This document shows, piece by piece, positions 28,307 to 38,135 of a stretch of DNA of 64,000 nt (the first letter of the stretch is position 1; each line of letters starts with the position of its first letter). Below the pieces are notes generated by a model. That model did no database searches and was not told where the DNA came from. It saw only the letters and a program-made list of their open reading frames with translations. The DNA comes from Bacteroidota bacterium. Lineage in GTDB: Bacteria > Bacteroidota > Bacteroidia > Flavobacteriales > Flavobacteriaceae. Made by a program: the position numbers and the translations under genes. The stretch is taken from NCBI GenBank assembly GCA_027620655.1, contig JAQCDS010000001.1:434001-498000 (forward strand), read 5' to 3'.

Positions 28307-29095
28307 TTATAAATCTTCTGCGTTTGCAATAAGTTCAGCAATGTCCAAAACTTCAATTTGTCCTTCGGCTTTATTTTTTACACCGTCAGACATCATCGTA
28401 TTACAAAATGGACATCCAGCTGCTATTATTTCTGGTTTAACCTCAATGGCTTGCTCTGTACGTTCAATATTTATTTCTTTGTTGCCAGGTTCAGCTTCTT
28501 TAAACATTTGAGCTCCACCAGCACCACAACACAATCCTTTTTTTCGACAATTTTTCATTTCTACCAACTCTGCGTCAAGTTTTTTTATGAGATCTCTTGG
28601 AGCCTCATAAACATTATTGGCGCGTCCCAAATAGCATGGATCGTGAAACGTAATACGTTTGCCTTTGAATTGACCACCCTCTATGGTAAGTTGTCCCTCG
28701 TCCAACAGGCTTTTCAAAAACTGTGTATGATGAACCACTTCATATGTTCCGCCTAAAGAGGGATATTCATTTTTTAAAGTATTAAAACAATGAGGACATG
28801 CGGTAACTATTTTTTTAATTTCGTAAGCATTTAAAACTTCAATATTTGTTACGGCTTGCATTTGAAATAAAAACTCATTCCCAGCACGTTTTGCGGGGTC
28901 ACCAGTACAACTTTCTTCGGCACCAAGTACGGCAAATTTCACCTTAGCTTTGTGAAGAATTCGTACAAAAGCTTTTGTGATTTTTTTTGCTCTATCATCA
29001 AAGCTTCCTGCACATCCTACCCAAAACAAAACATCAGGAGCTATTCCTTGTGCATGAAATTCGGCCATTGTTGGAACTTTTAGTTGCTCGCTCAT
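28307..29095 (-). CDS. CCG-domain Fe-S protein (HdrB/LutA-like)
   Basis: A 262-residue protein with two cysteine-rich CCG-type modules: the first with WVGCAGSFDDRA and TACPHCFNTLKNEYP, the second with HDPCYLGRANN, KGLCCGAGGAQMF and GCPFCNTMMSDGV. Such modules bind a special 4Fe-4S cluster or dithiol site in heterodisulfide reductase subunit B and lactate oxidase LutA. Together with the membrane ferredoxin-type gene upstream in the same operon it probably forms an electron-transfer complex. The electron donor and acceptor are unknown. Confidence 0.87.
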   Translation of the reverse strand: MSEQLKVPTMAEFHAQGIAPDVLFWVGCAGSFDDRAKKITKAFVRILHKAKVKFAVLGAEESCTGDPAKRAGNEFLFQMQAVTNIEVLNAYEIKKIVTACPHCFNTLKNEYPSLGGTYEVVHHTQFLKSLLDEGQLTIEGGQFKGKRITFHDPCYLGRANNVYEAPRDLIKKLDAELVEMKNCRKKGLCCGAGGAQMFKEAEPGNKEINIERTEQAIEVKPEIIAAGCPFCNTMMSDGVKNKAEGQIEVLDIAELIANAEDL

Positions 29096-29111
29096 TGTGT
29101 ATTTTTATTTA

Positions 29112-29552
29112 TTACTTATTGTCATCAAAGACTTGTATGGTTACTTCTTTTTCAACCAAATCTGTAAATTTACCTTTATAGCGAGTTGCTTTTACCAAGT
29201 GGTTATCAATCCAGTGGTAATTTCCACCTCTTGGTTTGCCCATCAATAGCGTATGATAATTGAATCCATGTTTTGCAAGCCAGTTCTCTGTAACTTCTCT
29301 ATGATATTCAGTTCTTGAGGTAAAAAAGCATATCATATGCCCTTCTTCATACCATTTGTTACAGGTTTGCTTGGCATCTTCAAAAGGCAAACATGTGGCC
29401 ATGCGTTGGGGCTCTTCATTTGGTACATCTTCCGTTATGGTACCATCAATATCAATTAAATAATTTTTTACGCCATCAGGCAAAACAGGGCTTATTAATT
29501 CTCCTTCTTCTACTTTTTGGTGTAATAGTGCGTCGGCTTCTTCTCTTTTCAT
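29112..29552 (-). CDS. HAD-superfamily phosphatase-like protein
   Basis: A 146-residue HAD-fold protein. Motif I is LIDIDGTITEDVPNEE with the nucleophile and acid Asp pair; CFFTSRTEYHRE gives the motif II region, and LLMGKPRGGNYHWIDNH supplies the lysine and acidic end. The cap region is minimal, so the substrate may be small or a protein. Relatives have been labelled phosphoheptose isomerase, but no SIS fold is seen. It lies between two Fe-S protein genes with short gaps, in the same operon. Confidence 0.78.
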   Translation of the reverse strand: MKREEADALLHQKVEEGELISPVLPDGVKNYLIDIDGTITEDVPNEEPQRMATCLPFEDAKQTCNKWYEEGHMICFFTSRTEYHREVTENWLAKHGFNYHTLLMGKPRGGNYHWIDNHLVKATRYKGKFTDLVEKEVTIQVFDDNK

Positions 29553-29564
29553 TTTTAAATTAAT

Positions 29565-30857
29565 TTATTCTTTATTCCAGTTTAATCGATCCATTTGGTT
29601 ATACGGCCATGGTGCGCCGTTATTTTCAATGTTGGTCATCATTGTGTTGAGTTCTGTTGGTGCTGCGCTGTTTTCCATCACAAGATAGCGTCGCATATCC
29701 ATAATGATTGAAAGTGGATTAATACTAATTGGGCAAGCCTCTACACATGCATTACAACTTGTACAAGCCCACAATTCCTCATTAGTGATAAAATCACCAA
29801 GCAACTGTTTCCCATCGGGCTTAAAAGTTCCTTTATTATTATCAATATTTTGGCCAACTTCTTGTAAACGATCTCGAGTATCCATCATAATTTTACGAGG
29901 CGATAACTTTTTCCCTGTTTGGTTTGCAGGACATTCACTAGTACATCGACCACATTCTGTGCAGGTATAGGCATTTAATAATTGAATTCTATTTAAATCA
30001 AAAACATCACTAGCACCAAATTTTTCTACCTCTGCAGCTGTATCTTCTGGCATGGCATAGGGATCAGCATCTGGGTCCATCATTAATTTAACCTCCTTTG
30101 TTACAGATTCTAAATTGTCGAGTTGTCCATTGGGGGTCAAACGACCATAATAGGTATTTGCGAAGGCTAAAAGGATGTGTAAATGTTTGGAATAATATAA
30201 ATAATTTAAAAAGATTAAAATTCCCAAAATATGCAACCACCAAGCAGCTCTTTCAATAGCATGAAGTGGCAATCCTTCAAACCATGGCGCTACAAACTGA
30301 CTAATGACATTTCCTGAATTCATACTTTGAAATTGAACATCAGTGGCATTCATTATGATGAATAGAGCCATTAAAACAATTTCAAAATATAGAATTAAAT
30401 TTCCATCTTGTTTTGGCCATCCTTTCATTTCAGAACTCATAAAGCGTTGAAGTCGAATGATATTTCTTCGAATCCAAAAAACAACAACAGCAACAAAAAC
30501 TAGCAGTGCAAATATTTCAAACGTGCCAATAAGTACTCCGTAAACAGGACCAATTGAAGAAAATATACGATGTGTGCCAAAAAGTCCGTCAATAACAATT
30601 TCTAAGACTTCAATATTGATAACAATAAAACCAATATATACAATAAGATGTAAAATACCTGCAATAGGTCTAGTTACCATTTTGCTCTGGCCAAGGGCAA
30701 TCAGTGCCATATTTTTCCATCTTTGACGAGACGAACCAGAAATTTCAACAGCTTTACCTAACTTAATATTCCGCCTGAGTTTATTGATATTTTTGACGAA
30801 AAATCCAATACCAATCACCAATAAAACTCCAAATGCAAAGTTTGAAACTAGCTCCAT
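29565..30857 (-). CDS. Membrane-bound (4Fe-4S)2 oxidoreductase subunit
   Basis: A 430-residue protein. The N-terminal 240 residues hold about five hydrophobic segments similar to NarI/HdrE-type cytochrome b modules. The C-terminal part carries two ferredoxin motifs: CTECGRCTSECP and CTSCNACVEACP, each with the CxxCxxCxxxCP pattern for a 4Fe-4S cluster. It resembles HdrDE/GlpC-type respiratory modules. With the CCG protein two genes downstream it could link the quinone pool to a soluble donor. Substrate unknown. Confidence 0.85.
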   Translation of the reverse strand: MELVSNFAFGVLLVIGIGFFVKNINKLRRNIKLGKAVEISGSSRQRWKNMALIALGQSKMVTRPIAGILHLIVYIGFIVINIEVLEIVIDGLFGTHRIFSSIGPVYGVLIGTFEIFALLVFVAVVVFWIRRNIIRLQRFMSSEMKGWPKQDGNLILYFEIVLMALFIIMNATDVQFQSMNSGNVISQFVAPWFEGLPLHAIERAAWWLHILGILIFLNYLYYSKHLHILLAFANTYYGRLTPNGQLDNLESVTKEVKLMMDPDADPYAMPEDTAAEVEKFGASDVFDLNRIQLLNAYTCTECGRCTSECPANQTGKKLSPRKIMMDTRDRLQEVGQNIDNNKGTFKPDGKQLLGDFITNEELWACTSCNACVEACPISINPLSIIMDMRRYLVMENSAAPTELNTMMTNIENNGAPWPYNQMDRLNWNKE

Positions 30858-30866
30858 TCTTGTATT

Positions 30867-31826
30867 TTAATTGGATTTATTGTTAGAATCATCCGTAGAA
30901 TATGGTTTTGGTTTTTTACCAAATAATGAAAAATGGACATAACGTTTTGGATTTAATTTCATGTCCTCCAATAGTGCTTCCATTTGACTCAATGCGCCTT
31001 CCAAATTATTATACAATCCTTCGTCTTGCATGAGTTTACCAATTGAGCCTTCGCCTTTTTCAATATTCTTCAAAAGTTGGTCAAAATTTGAAATTGTAGA
31101 TTGAAGTCCATTTATGGTTTGCTTTAAATCTGATTCTGCTAAATTTGAACTTACTTCAGAAAGATTTTCAGAAATATCACTAAAATTATCTAATGTTGTT
31201 GTTATGGATGTTTTATTGTCTTGAAGAAGTGCATTTAGTGCATTTGAGGTCGATTCAAAAGAAGCAATTGTTTGTTCCAATTGTGAAAAACTTCCTCTAA
31301 TATTCGATTTTGTTTTTTCGTCAAAAATACTATTTATATTTACCAACAGTACATCTGTACTTGCCATCACTTTTTCAATTTTCTGCTGCAAAGGCGTTAA
31401 TCGTTGATTGACTAAATCCGTGAGTCCAGGTTTTATTTCAGAACGAAGTACGTCTCCAGAAGAGGCATTTTCAGCGCCATCATTAGCGGGAACAATTGCA
31501 ATAGCTTTTCCACCTATTAAACCAGATTCATACAACTCTGCAGTACTATTTTTTGAAAATTTAAAATTGCTATCAATAAGCATTAAAACTTCAAGTTTAC
31601 CACTTCCATCTTCTGTGAATGTTATGTCCTGTACTTTACCAATATTATGACCATTAATCGTTACTGCTGCAGAAGGAACAAGTCCTTCAACATTGTCATA
31701 AATTGCGGTAATTTTTCGAGAATTATTTAACAGGTTTTCACCTTTCAAATAATTAAAAATAAATATGAATAATAAAATCCCTGAAAGGACTAATATTGCT
31801 GTTTTTATTTCTTTTGTGATTTTCAA
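30867..31826 (-). CDS. MlaD/MCE-family lipid transport protein
   Basis: A 319-residue protein with one N-terminal transmembrane helix (TAILVLSGILLFIFIFNYL) and an MCE domain (ITAIYDNVEGLVPSAAVTINGHNIGKV, LIDSNFKFSKNSTAEL, GLIGGKAIAIV). A long helical C-terminal region rich in Ser, Thr and Asn follows. MCE proteins form hexameric rings that carry phospholipids across the periplasm. No MlaE permease or MlaF ATPase gene is adjacent. It lies 53 bases after the amidase gene. Confidence 0.9.
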   Translation of the reverse strand: MKITKEIKTAILVLSGILLFIFIFNYLKGENLLNNSRKITAIYDNVEGLVPSAAVTINGHNIGKVQDITFTEDGSGKLEVLMLIDSNFKFSKNSTAELYESGLIGGKAIAIVPANDGAENASSGDVLRSEIKPGLTDLVNQRLTPLQQKIEKVMASTDVLLVNINSIFDEKTKSNIRGSFSQLEQTIASFESTSNALNALLQDNKTSITTTLDNFSDISENLSEVSSNLAESDLKQTINGLQSTISNFDQLLKNIEKGEGSIGKLMQDEGLYNNLEGALSQMEALLEDMKLNPKRYVHFSLFGKKPKPYSTDDSNNKSN

Positions 31827-31879
31827 TACTCTAGATTTTGATGCCTTACAAATCTAACTAATTAATTTGTAATATAAGG

Positions 31880-32959
31880 TTAATTCAAAATAGTTTTTAA
31901 AGCCTCTTTTAATGAAATTCTGGTGTTATTTTTATAGGCTACTACAAAAGCAGAAGTATACCCCACTCCAATAGCTTCATTTTTAAACTCTATAGCCTTA
32001 TTATAATCTGTTGTTTCGCCATAGAAATAACGATAAACTGATGCTAGTTTTGTTCGAGAAATTGGACTCAAACCTTTAAAATTATATGACTTTGGTGCGA
32101 CTTTATTTGATGAAGCAGCAATTTGAACTTTAAATATAATTTGAGCTGTATTTTCGGAGTTTTCTACTGACAAATTTTCAGTTGAAATTTCGGGATTTAA
32201 ACTGGATTTATAATCCAAAACAGCATCAATAATGCTTTTCGAAATTTCTTCTTTTCCACGTTTTGAATTCAAATAATCGCCTTCATTTTTGTTTGTTATA
32301 AAACCTGTTTCAACCAAAACACTTGGCATGTAAGTATTGTGAAGAACCCAAAATCCAGCTTGTTTAACCCCTCTATCTCTACGCTTTAGCTTTTGAGCAA
32401 AATTATTTTGAATGGTTCTTGCCAATAAAATACTTTGATCCAAATAATCCTCTTGTAAAAGAGTTAATCCAATAAAAGACTCTGGAGAACTTGGGTCAAA
32501 ACCTTCGTAATTTTGCTCGTAATCATCTTCCATAAAAATGACTTCATTCTCTTGTTGTGCTACCCGAAAATTCGATTCATTCCTATGGAGTCCTAAAACA
32601 AAAGTTTCAGCCCCATAGGCTTGTGGATTGTGTGCATTACAGTGTATAGAGATAAAAAGATCTGCATCTGCCTTGTTGGCAATGGCTGCACGTTGGCGAA
32701 GTTCCAAAAACACGTCTTTTTTTCGGGTGTAAATCACTTCTACATCATCTATGTTTTCAAGCTGCTTCCCAACTCGTAAAACAATATCCAAAGCAATGTC
32801 TTTTTCATTATAACCAAAGGTCGTTATTTTGCCCGGATCTTTACCACCATGCCCTGCATCTAAAACCACAATAAAAGGTTTGGTATTATTTTTGGGCTGA
32901 GCAAGAGAAATCAATCCAAAAAAACATAAAAGGATTGTTAAAAATGATTTAATTTGCAT
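31880..32959 (-). CDS. N-acetylmuramoyl-L-alanine amidase (Amidase_3)
   Basis: A 359-residue secreted zinc amidase (signal SFLTILLCFFGLISLAQ) that removes stem peptides from peptidoglycan. Zinc ligands and motifs appear as VVLDAGHGGKDPG, then ISIHCNAH and VETGFITNKNEG with the catalytic Glu. The inserted block around 135-175 may be a regulatory helix as in AmiB/AmiC. The C-terminal 90 residues (IFKVQIAASSNKVAPKSYNF) look like a SPOR-type domain. First gene of the minus-strand operon, divergent from lptD. Confidence 0.93.
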   Translation of the reverse strand: MQIKSFLTILLCFFGLISLAQPKNNTKPFIVVLDAGHGGKDPGKITTFGYNEKDIALDIVLRVGKQLENIDDVEVIYTRKKDVFLELRQRAAIANKADADLFISIHCNAHNPQAYGAETFVLGLHRNESNFRVAQQENEVIFMEDDYEQNYEGFDPSSPESFIGLTLLQEDYLDQSILLARTIQNNFAQKLKRRDRGVKQAGFWVLHNTYMPSVLVETGFITNKNEGDYLNSKRGKEEISKSIIDAVLDYKSSLNPEISTENLSVENSENTAQIIFKVQIAASSNKVAPKSYNFKGLSPISRTKLASVYRYFYGETTDYNKAIEFKNEAIGVGYTSAFVVAYKNNTRISLKEALKTILN

Positions 32960-33022
32960 ACTAAATAATAGTTGGCTTGAAACTGAAGCAGTTTAATAAT
33001 ATTAAGTCGAGGAAAATATCCT

Positions 33023-33030
33023 TAACTTTG
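33023..33030 (+). promoter_or_regulatory. Candidate -7 box for lptD
   Basis: TAACTTTG matches TAnnTTTG exactly and lies 47 bases before the lptD start in the 118-base region shared with the divergent amidase gene. Confidence 0.45.
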
Positions 33031-33077
33031 GTGCTTCAAAAACCAAGCCATTCAATACAAAAATACAGCTAAAAGCA

Positions 33078-35777
33078 TTGAAAACAACATTCTTTCAACT
33101 ACTTTTTATCTTAAGTTTTACAATGCTTACTAACAATATTGGTATTGCACAGGACCTCCCTAAATCTTCTACAGAAGTTCCTATTGCGCTACCAGCTCCA
33201 AAAAAAACTATTTTGGATTCTGTTCCGAATATTGAGACTCCACAAGTCCAAAAAGATTCCATTAGTACAGATAGTATTGCAAAGCCTAAGGGTGTTTTAG
33301 AAGGAATTGTTGATTATAAAGCCAAAGATTACACTTCAGTAAATCAAAAAACAAAACAAATTTACTTGTACAATGAAGCCGAGGTCCAATATCAAGATAT
33401 GGATATAAAATCAGGGGTTATTATTATCGATTATGGAAAAGATTTGGTGTATGCAGGTCGACTTAAAGATTCACTAGGAAATTACTCTCAAGCTCCTGTT
33501 TTTAAACAAGGTAGCGATGTTGTAGAACCAGATTCTATTGTTTTTAACATGAAAACAAAAAAAGCATTGATTTGGAATTCCAAAACAGAGCAGCAAGGGG
33601 GAAGAATTATTTCTAAGCTTACCAAAAAAGAAAATGATTCTGTATATTTTGTAAAACGAGCAAAATTTACAACTTCCGAAAATGAAGAAAATCCAGAATA
33701 TTATTTTCTATTACGTAAGGCAAAAGTAGTCCCTGGAAAAAAAGTAGTTACAGGGCTTACTAATATGTTTATTGCAGATGTACCAACACCTATTGGTTTA
33801 CCTTTTGCATTTTTTCCACTGAGTAAAAAAAGAACTTCAGGAGTAATTTTTCCATCTTTTGGTGAACAAAATGATCGTGGTTATTTTCTACAAAATGGTG
33901 GCTATTATTTTGCTTTAAGTGATTATTTAGATTTGGCCACTTTGGGCGATTATTATACTAATGGAAGCTATGGGTTACGACTAGAAAGCAACTATGCCGT
34001 TCGGTACAAATTTAGAGGAAATCTGAGTTTTCGTTACGAAAACCTTATTAATAGCGAAAGAGGCTTTCCTGATTATTCAAAAAGTGTAATTTACAATTTA
34101 CGATGGAATCAAAGTAAGGATAGTAAATCCAACCCAAGTTCACGATTTTCAGCATCTGTAAATTTGGGAAGTAGCACATATTATCAAGAATCTATAAATC
34201 AGCTGAACACTTCCAATTTTTTGAACAACACTCTTGCATCATCGGTTTCATATTCAAAGACTTTTCGTGGAGAACCTCAAGTGAATATTAGTGTAACTGC
34301 CACACATTCTCAAAACACAAATACTCAAACGATAAACATGACACTTCCAACATTTCAAGGAAGTGTAGATCGTGTTTTCCCATTTGCACCAAAAACAGGG
34401 AGCAAGAAAGGGGTTTTTCAGAATATTAATTTTCAATATAATGTTCGTGGAGAAAATCGTATTCAAACCACAGACTCTTTGTTCTTTAAGAAAGAGATGT
34501 TTGATGATGCAAAAACTGGAGTGCAGCATACAATTCCAATAAGTACAAATTTTAAGTTGTTCAAATATTTTAGCATGAGCACAAGTACTAATTTAAATCA
34601 CAGTTGGGCTTTTAATACAATTAAAAAAGAATACGATATTGATAATCAAGAAGTTGTGACAACTGAATTAAAAGGATTTGATTCATATACTACTTATAAT
34701 TTTAGCACCAGCTTGGGGACAACTGTTTATGGTCTTTTTAATTTTGGAGAAGATAAAAAAATTCAAGCCATACGCCATGTTATGCGACCATCGATTAGCT
34801 ATAGTGTTACACCATCTTTTGAGCAATACTATGATACTTATGAAGTCGTAAGTGCAGATGGTATAACCAGCGATCAGGTTGAATACAGTAGGTTTGAACA
34901 ATCGCTTTTTGGCGCACCAGGCAATCGCTATTCAAGCAGTGTTGGGCTGTCATTGACAAATAATTTGGAAGCTAAAGTTAGAGACAAAGACAGTACCGCT
35001 ACAGAACCTAAAAAAATATTTTTATTGAATTCGCTTAATTTTTCTACTAACTATAATGTTTCAAGTGATTCTTTAAATTGGAGCCCTGTAAGAATGTCTG
35101 GTGGAACACAATTATTTGAAAATAAAATGAGTTTGAATTTTGGTGCTACACTAGACCCCTATGCATTGGATAATAACAATAAAAAAATCAATACCTTTAA
35201 TATTGATAATGGCGGAAGTTTGTTCCGTATTTCAAGTGCAAACTTAACCATGAGTTACAATCTTTCTAGTGATACTTTTAGTGGAGATGATTCAAATGAT
35301 AATGATGCTGCAACACAGGAATCTCTTCGAAGTGGTGGTCGTGCAGATGATTTGTTTGGAAAGCCACAGGATTTTGCAGACAGAAGACTTAATAACGACA
35401 AAAAAGATGATGAAGATCCAACTCCAACAGATTTGTACAAGTATAAGATTCCATGGAGTTTACGACTTGCATATGCTGTAAATTACAACAATTCAAGGCG
35501 TCAAAATGAGATTTCTTCGCACTCACTAATGTTTTCTGGAGATATAGAATTGTCGCCTAGATGGAGTGTTGGTGCCTCTTCAGGATATGATTTTAAGAAT
35601 AAAGGGTTCACATATACACAATTACGCTTTGAAAGAGATTTGGAAAGTTGGCGTATGAATTTTTCGTGGATTCCCTTTAGTAGCCGAAGTTCATGGAATT
35701 TCTTTATTGGCATTCGATCTAGTATTCTTAGTGATATCAAATACGACAAGCAACGACAACGCGATAAAATACTTTAA
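33078..35777 (+). CDS. lptD: LPS-assembly protein LptD-like, TTG start
   Basis: An 899-residue outer-membrane beta-barrel protein that would insert lipopolysaccharide at the cell surface. A signal peptide (TFFQLLFILSFTMLTNN) precedes an OstA-type beta-jellyroll (YNEAEVQYQDMDIKSGVIIIDY) with the typical strand-ladder pattern. VPTPIGLPFAFFPLSKKRTSGVIFPSFG marks the start of the barrel, then a long run of alternating strands to the C-terminus. Only the TTG start keeps the whole signal peptide; the first in-frame ATG is 15 codons later and would cut it. Gram-negative Bacteroidota LptD proteins are similar in size. ridA follows immediately. Confidence 0.9.
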   Translation: MKTTFFQLLFILSFTMLTNNIGIAQDLPKSSTEVPIALPAPKKTILDSVPNIETPQVQKDSISTDSIAKPKGVLEGIVDYKAKDYTSVNQKTKQIYLYNEAEVQYQDMDIKSGVIIIDYGKDLVYAGRLKDSLGNYSQAPVFKQGSDVVEPDSIVFNMKTKKALIWNSKTEQQGGRIISKLTKKENDSVYFVKRAKFTTSENEENPEYYFLLRKAKVVPGKKVVTGLTNMFIADVPTPIGLPFAFFPLSKKRTSGVIFPSFGEQNDRGYFLQNGGYYFALSDYLDLATLGDYYTNGSYGLRLESNYAVRYKFRGNLSFRYENLINSERGFPDYSKSVIYNLRWNQSKDSKSNPSSRFSASVNLGSSTYYQESINQLNTSNFLNNTLASSVSYSKTFRGEPQVNISVTATHSQNTNTQTINMTLPTFQGSVDRVFPFAPKTGSKKGVFQNINFQYNVRGENRIQTTDSLFFKKEMFDDAKTGVQHTIPISTNFKLFKYFSMSTSTNLNHSWAFNTIKKEYDIDNQEVVTTELKGFDSYTTYNFSTSLGTTVYGLFNFGEDKKIQAIRHVMRPSISYSVTPSFEQYYDTYEVVSADGITSDQVEYSRFEQSLFGAPGNRYSSSVGLSLTNNLEAKVRDKDSTATEPKKIFLLNSLNFSTNYNVSSDSLNWSPVRMSGGTQLFENKMSLNFGATLDPYALDNNNKKINTFNIDNGGSLFRISSANLTMSYNLSSDTFSGDDSNDNDAATQESLRSGGRADDLFGKPQDFADRRLNNDKKDDEDPTPTDLYKYKIPWSLRLAYAVNYNNSRRQNEISSHSLMFSGDIELSPRWSVGASSGYDFKNKGFTYTQLRFERDLESWRMNFSWIPFSSRSSWNFFIGIRSSILSDIKYDKQRQRDKIL

Positions 35778-35784
35778 CTATAAA

Positions 35785-36165
35785 ATGAAAAAAATTATCA
35801 CAACCGCCAACGCCCCTGCACCAATTGGCCCATACAATCAAGCTGTGCTTTTAGGAGATATTCTTTACACCTCTGGACAAATTGCAATTAACCCAAAAAC
35901 AGCTGCGCTAGAAACTCAAGATATTGAGTCTGAAACGACTTTGGTGATGGAGAATTTGAAAGCAATTTTGGAAGCCGCAGAAATGACTTTCGAAAATGTT
36001 ATAAAATCTTCCATTTTCGTTTCTGATATGCACAATTTTTCTAAAATAAATGTAGTCTACGGAAGATATTTCAATAGTGAAACTGCACCGGCAAGAGAAA
36101 CTGTAGAGGTTGCTAATTTGCCAAAATTTGTAAATGTAGAAATTAGCGTAATTGCTTCACGCTAA
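35785..36165 (+). CDS. ridA: RidA-family 2-iminobutanoate/2-iminopropanoate deaminase
   Basis: A 126-residue YjgF/RidA enzyme that hydrolyses reactive enamine/imine intermediates from PLP enzymes such as threonine dehydratase. The family motifs are ANAPAPIGPYNQAV, LYTSGQIAINP, and the C-terminal ARETVEVANLPKFVNVEIS with the Arg that binds the carboxylate. I chose ATG 35785, 7 bases after the lptD stop; an open frame extends back to 35707 inside lptD but is not RidA-like. It is convergent with the kinase gene. Confidence 0.95.
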   Translation: MKKIITTANAPAPIGPYNQAVLLGDILYTSGQIAINPKTAALETQDIESETTLVMENLKAILEAAEMTFENVIKSSIFVSDMHNFSKINVVYGRYFNSETAPARETVEVANLPKFVNVEISVIASR

Positions 36166-36175
36166 TAAAATTAAA

Positions 36176-37048
36176 TTACACCGCTTTTATTTGACGTACA
36201 TGATAATCGGCCAGACCTTCTATTGGGCGTCTTTGAAAATTACCTACAGTAAATCCATACTCTTGAGCAACTTCTTTTATTTCTCTTTGCAGGAAAAAAG
36301 AAATTGAGCCTGCAAAATGAACTGGAACTGTTTTAATTTCTTCTTTGAATTGCATGATCATTGTTTCAACAAAAGATCTTAACCCTTTTTTGATTACATT
36401 TTGCACATAATCAGATTCTTTGTTTAAAATCAAAAACTCAGCAAAAGTTGCCAAATATGCATTTGGATTAGGTTTCTTATAAAGGTTGATTTTAATGAAA
36501 TCATCATCCATATTATAACGCGTTTTGAAAATTAATTTCAAATCGTGTGGCATGAAATTATAGTAATAATCACGTAACAATTGGCGTCCAAAATAATTAC
36601 CAGAAGAATCATCCATAATGGAATATCCTAGTGAAATTACACGCTGGTGAATATTAGTGCCATCAAAATAAGTACAGTTAGAGCCAGTTCCTAATATACA
36701 GACTACAGCCGGATTGTGCTCGACACCAACCGTTGAAAAAATAGCAGCATAGGTGTCTTCTTTCACATCTACAACGGCATTTGTAAATATTGACTCTAGT
36801 ACTTTCTTAAGCATTTTTGGAGCTTCTACAGTGCCACATCCAGCACCATAGAAAAAAACATGATCAACATCTAATTTATGATTAACAAGCATCTTATTAT
36901 CATTTATAATTTCGATAGCTTCATGTTCTGAAATTATAGCTGGATTAAGCCCTTTGGTTCGTTGTTTTTCAAAAACTTGATGGCCTGTTTTTTGATCTAT
37001 TGCAATCCAATCGCACTTGGTAGAACCACTGTCTATTATAAATATCAT
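36176..37048 (-). CDS. BadF/BcrA-type ATPase, N-acetylglucosamine kinase-like
   Basis: A 290-residue ASKHA-fold kinase. Phosphate motifs are IIDSGSTKCDWIAID at the start, CILGTGSNCTYF in the middle, and VHFAGSISFF near the end, which fit N-acetylglucosamine kinase/NAGK-like proteins of Bacteroidota. It probably phosphorylates an amino sugar for recycling of peptidoglycan. It lies downstream of gapA behind a strong terminator, so expression may be reduced or from its own promoter. Confidence 0.82.
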   Translation of the reverse strand: MIFIIDSGSTKCDWIAIDQKTGHQVFEKQRTKGLNPAIISEHEAIEIINDNKMLVNHKLDVDHVFFYGAGCGTVEAPKMLKKVLESIFTNAVVDVKEDTYAAIFSTVGVEHNPAVVCILGTGSNCTYFDGTNIHQRVISLGYSIMDDSSGNYFGRQLLRDYYYNFMPHDLKLIFKTRYNMDDDFIKINLYKKPNPNAYLATFAEFLILNKESDYVQNVIKKGLRSFVETMIMQFKEEIKTVPVHFAGSISFFLQREIKEVAQEYGFTVGNFQRRPIEGLADYHVRQIKAV

Positions 37049-37061
37049 GATATTTGGTATA

Positions 37062-37098
37062 AAAAAAATACTGTCCTAAAAAAGAACAGTATTTTTTT
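37062..37098 (-). terminator. Intrinsic terminator after gapA
   Basis: A 13-bp stem AAAAAAATACTGT / ACAGTATTTTTTT with an 11-base loop lies between the gapA stop and the kinase gene. Read on the minus strand it ends in a run of T. Confidence 0.8.
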
Positions 37099-37103
37099 AA
37101 AAT

Positions 37104-38114
<1,011 letters not shown>

Positions 38115-38135
38115 TTATGTTTCTTATTAGTTAAT

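Noticed and set aside
29112-29552. Phosphoheptose isomerase
   Set aside because: The motifs are those of a HAD phosphatase; no SIS sugar-isomerase fold can be seen.
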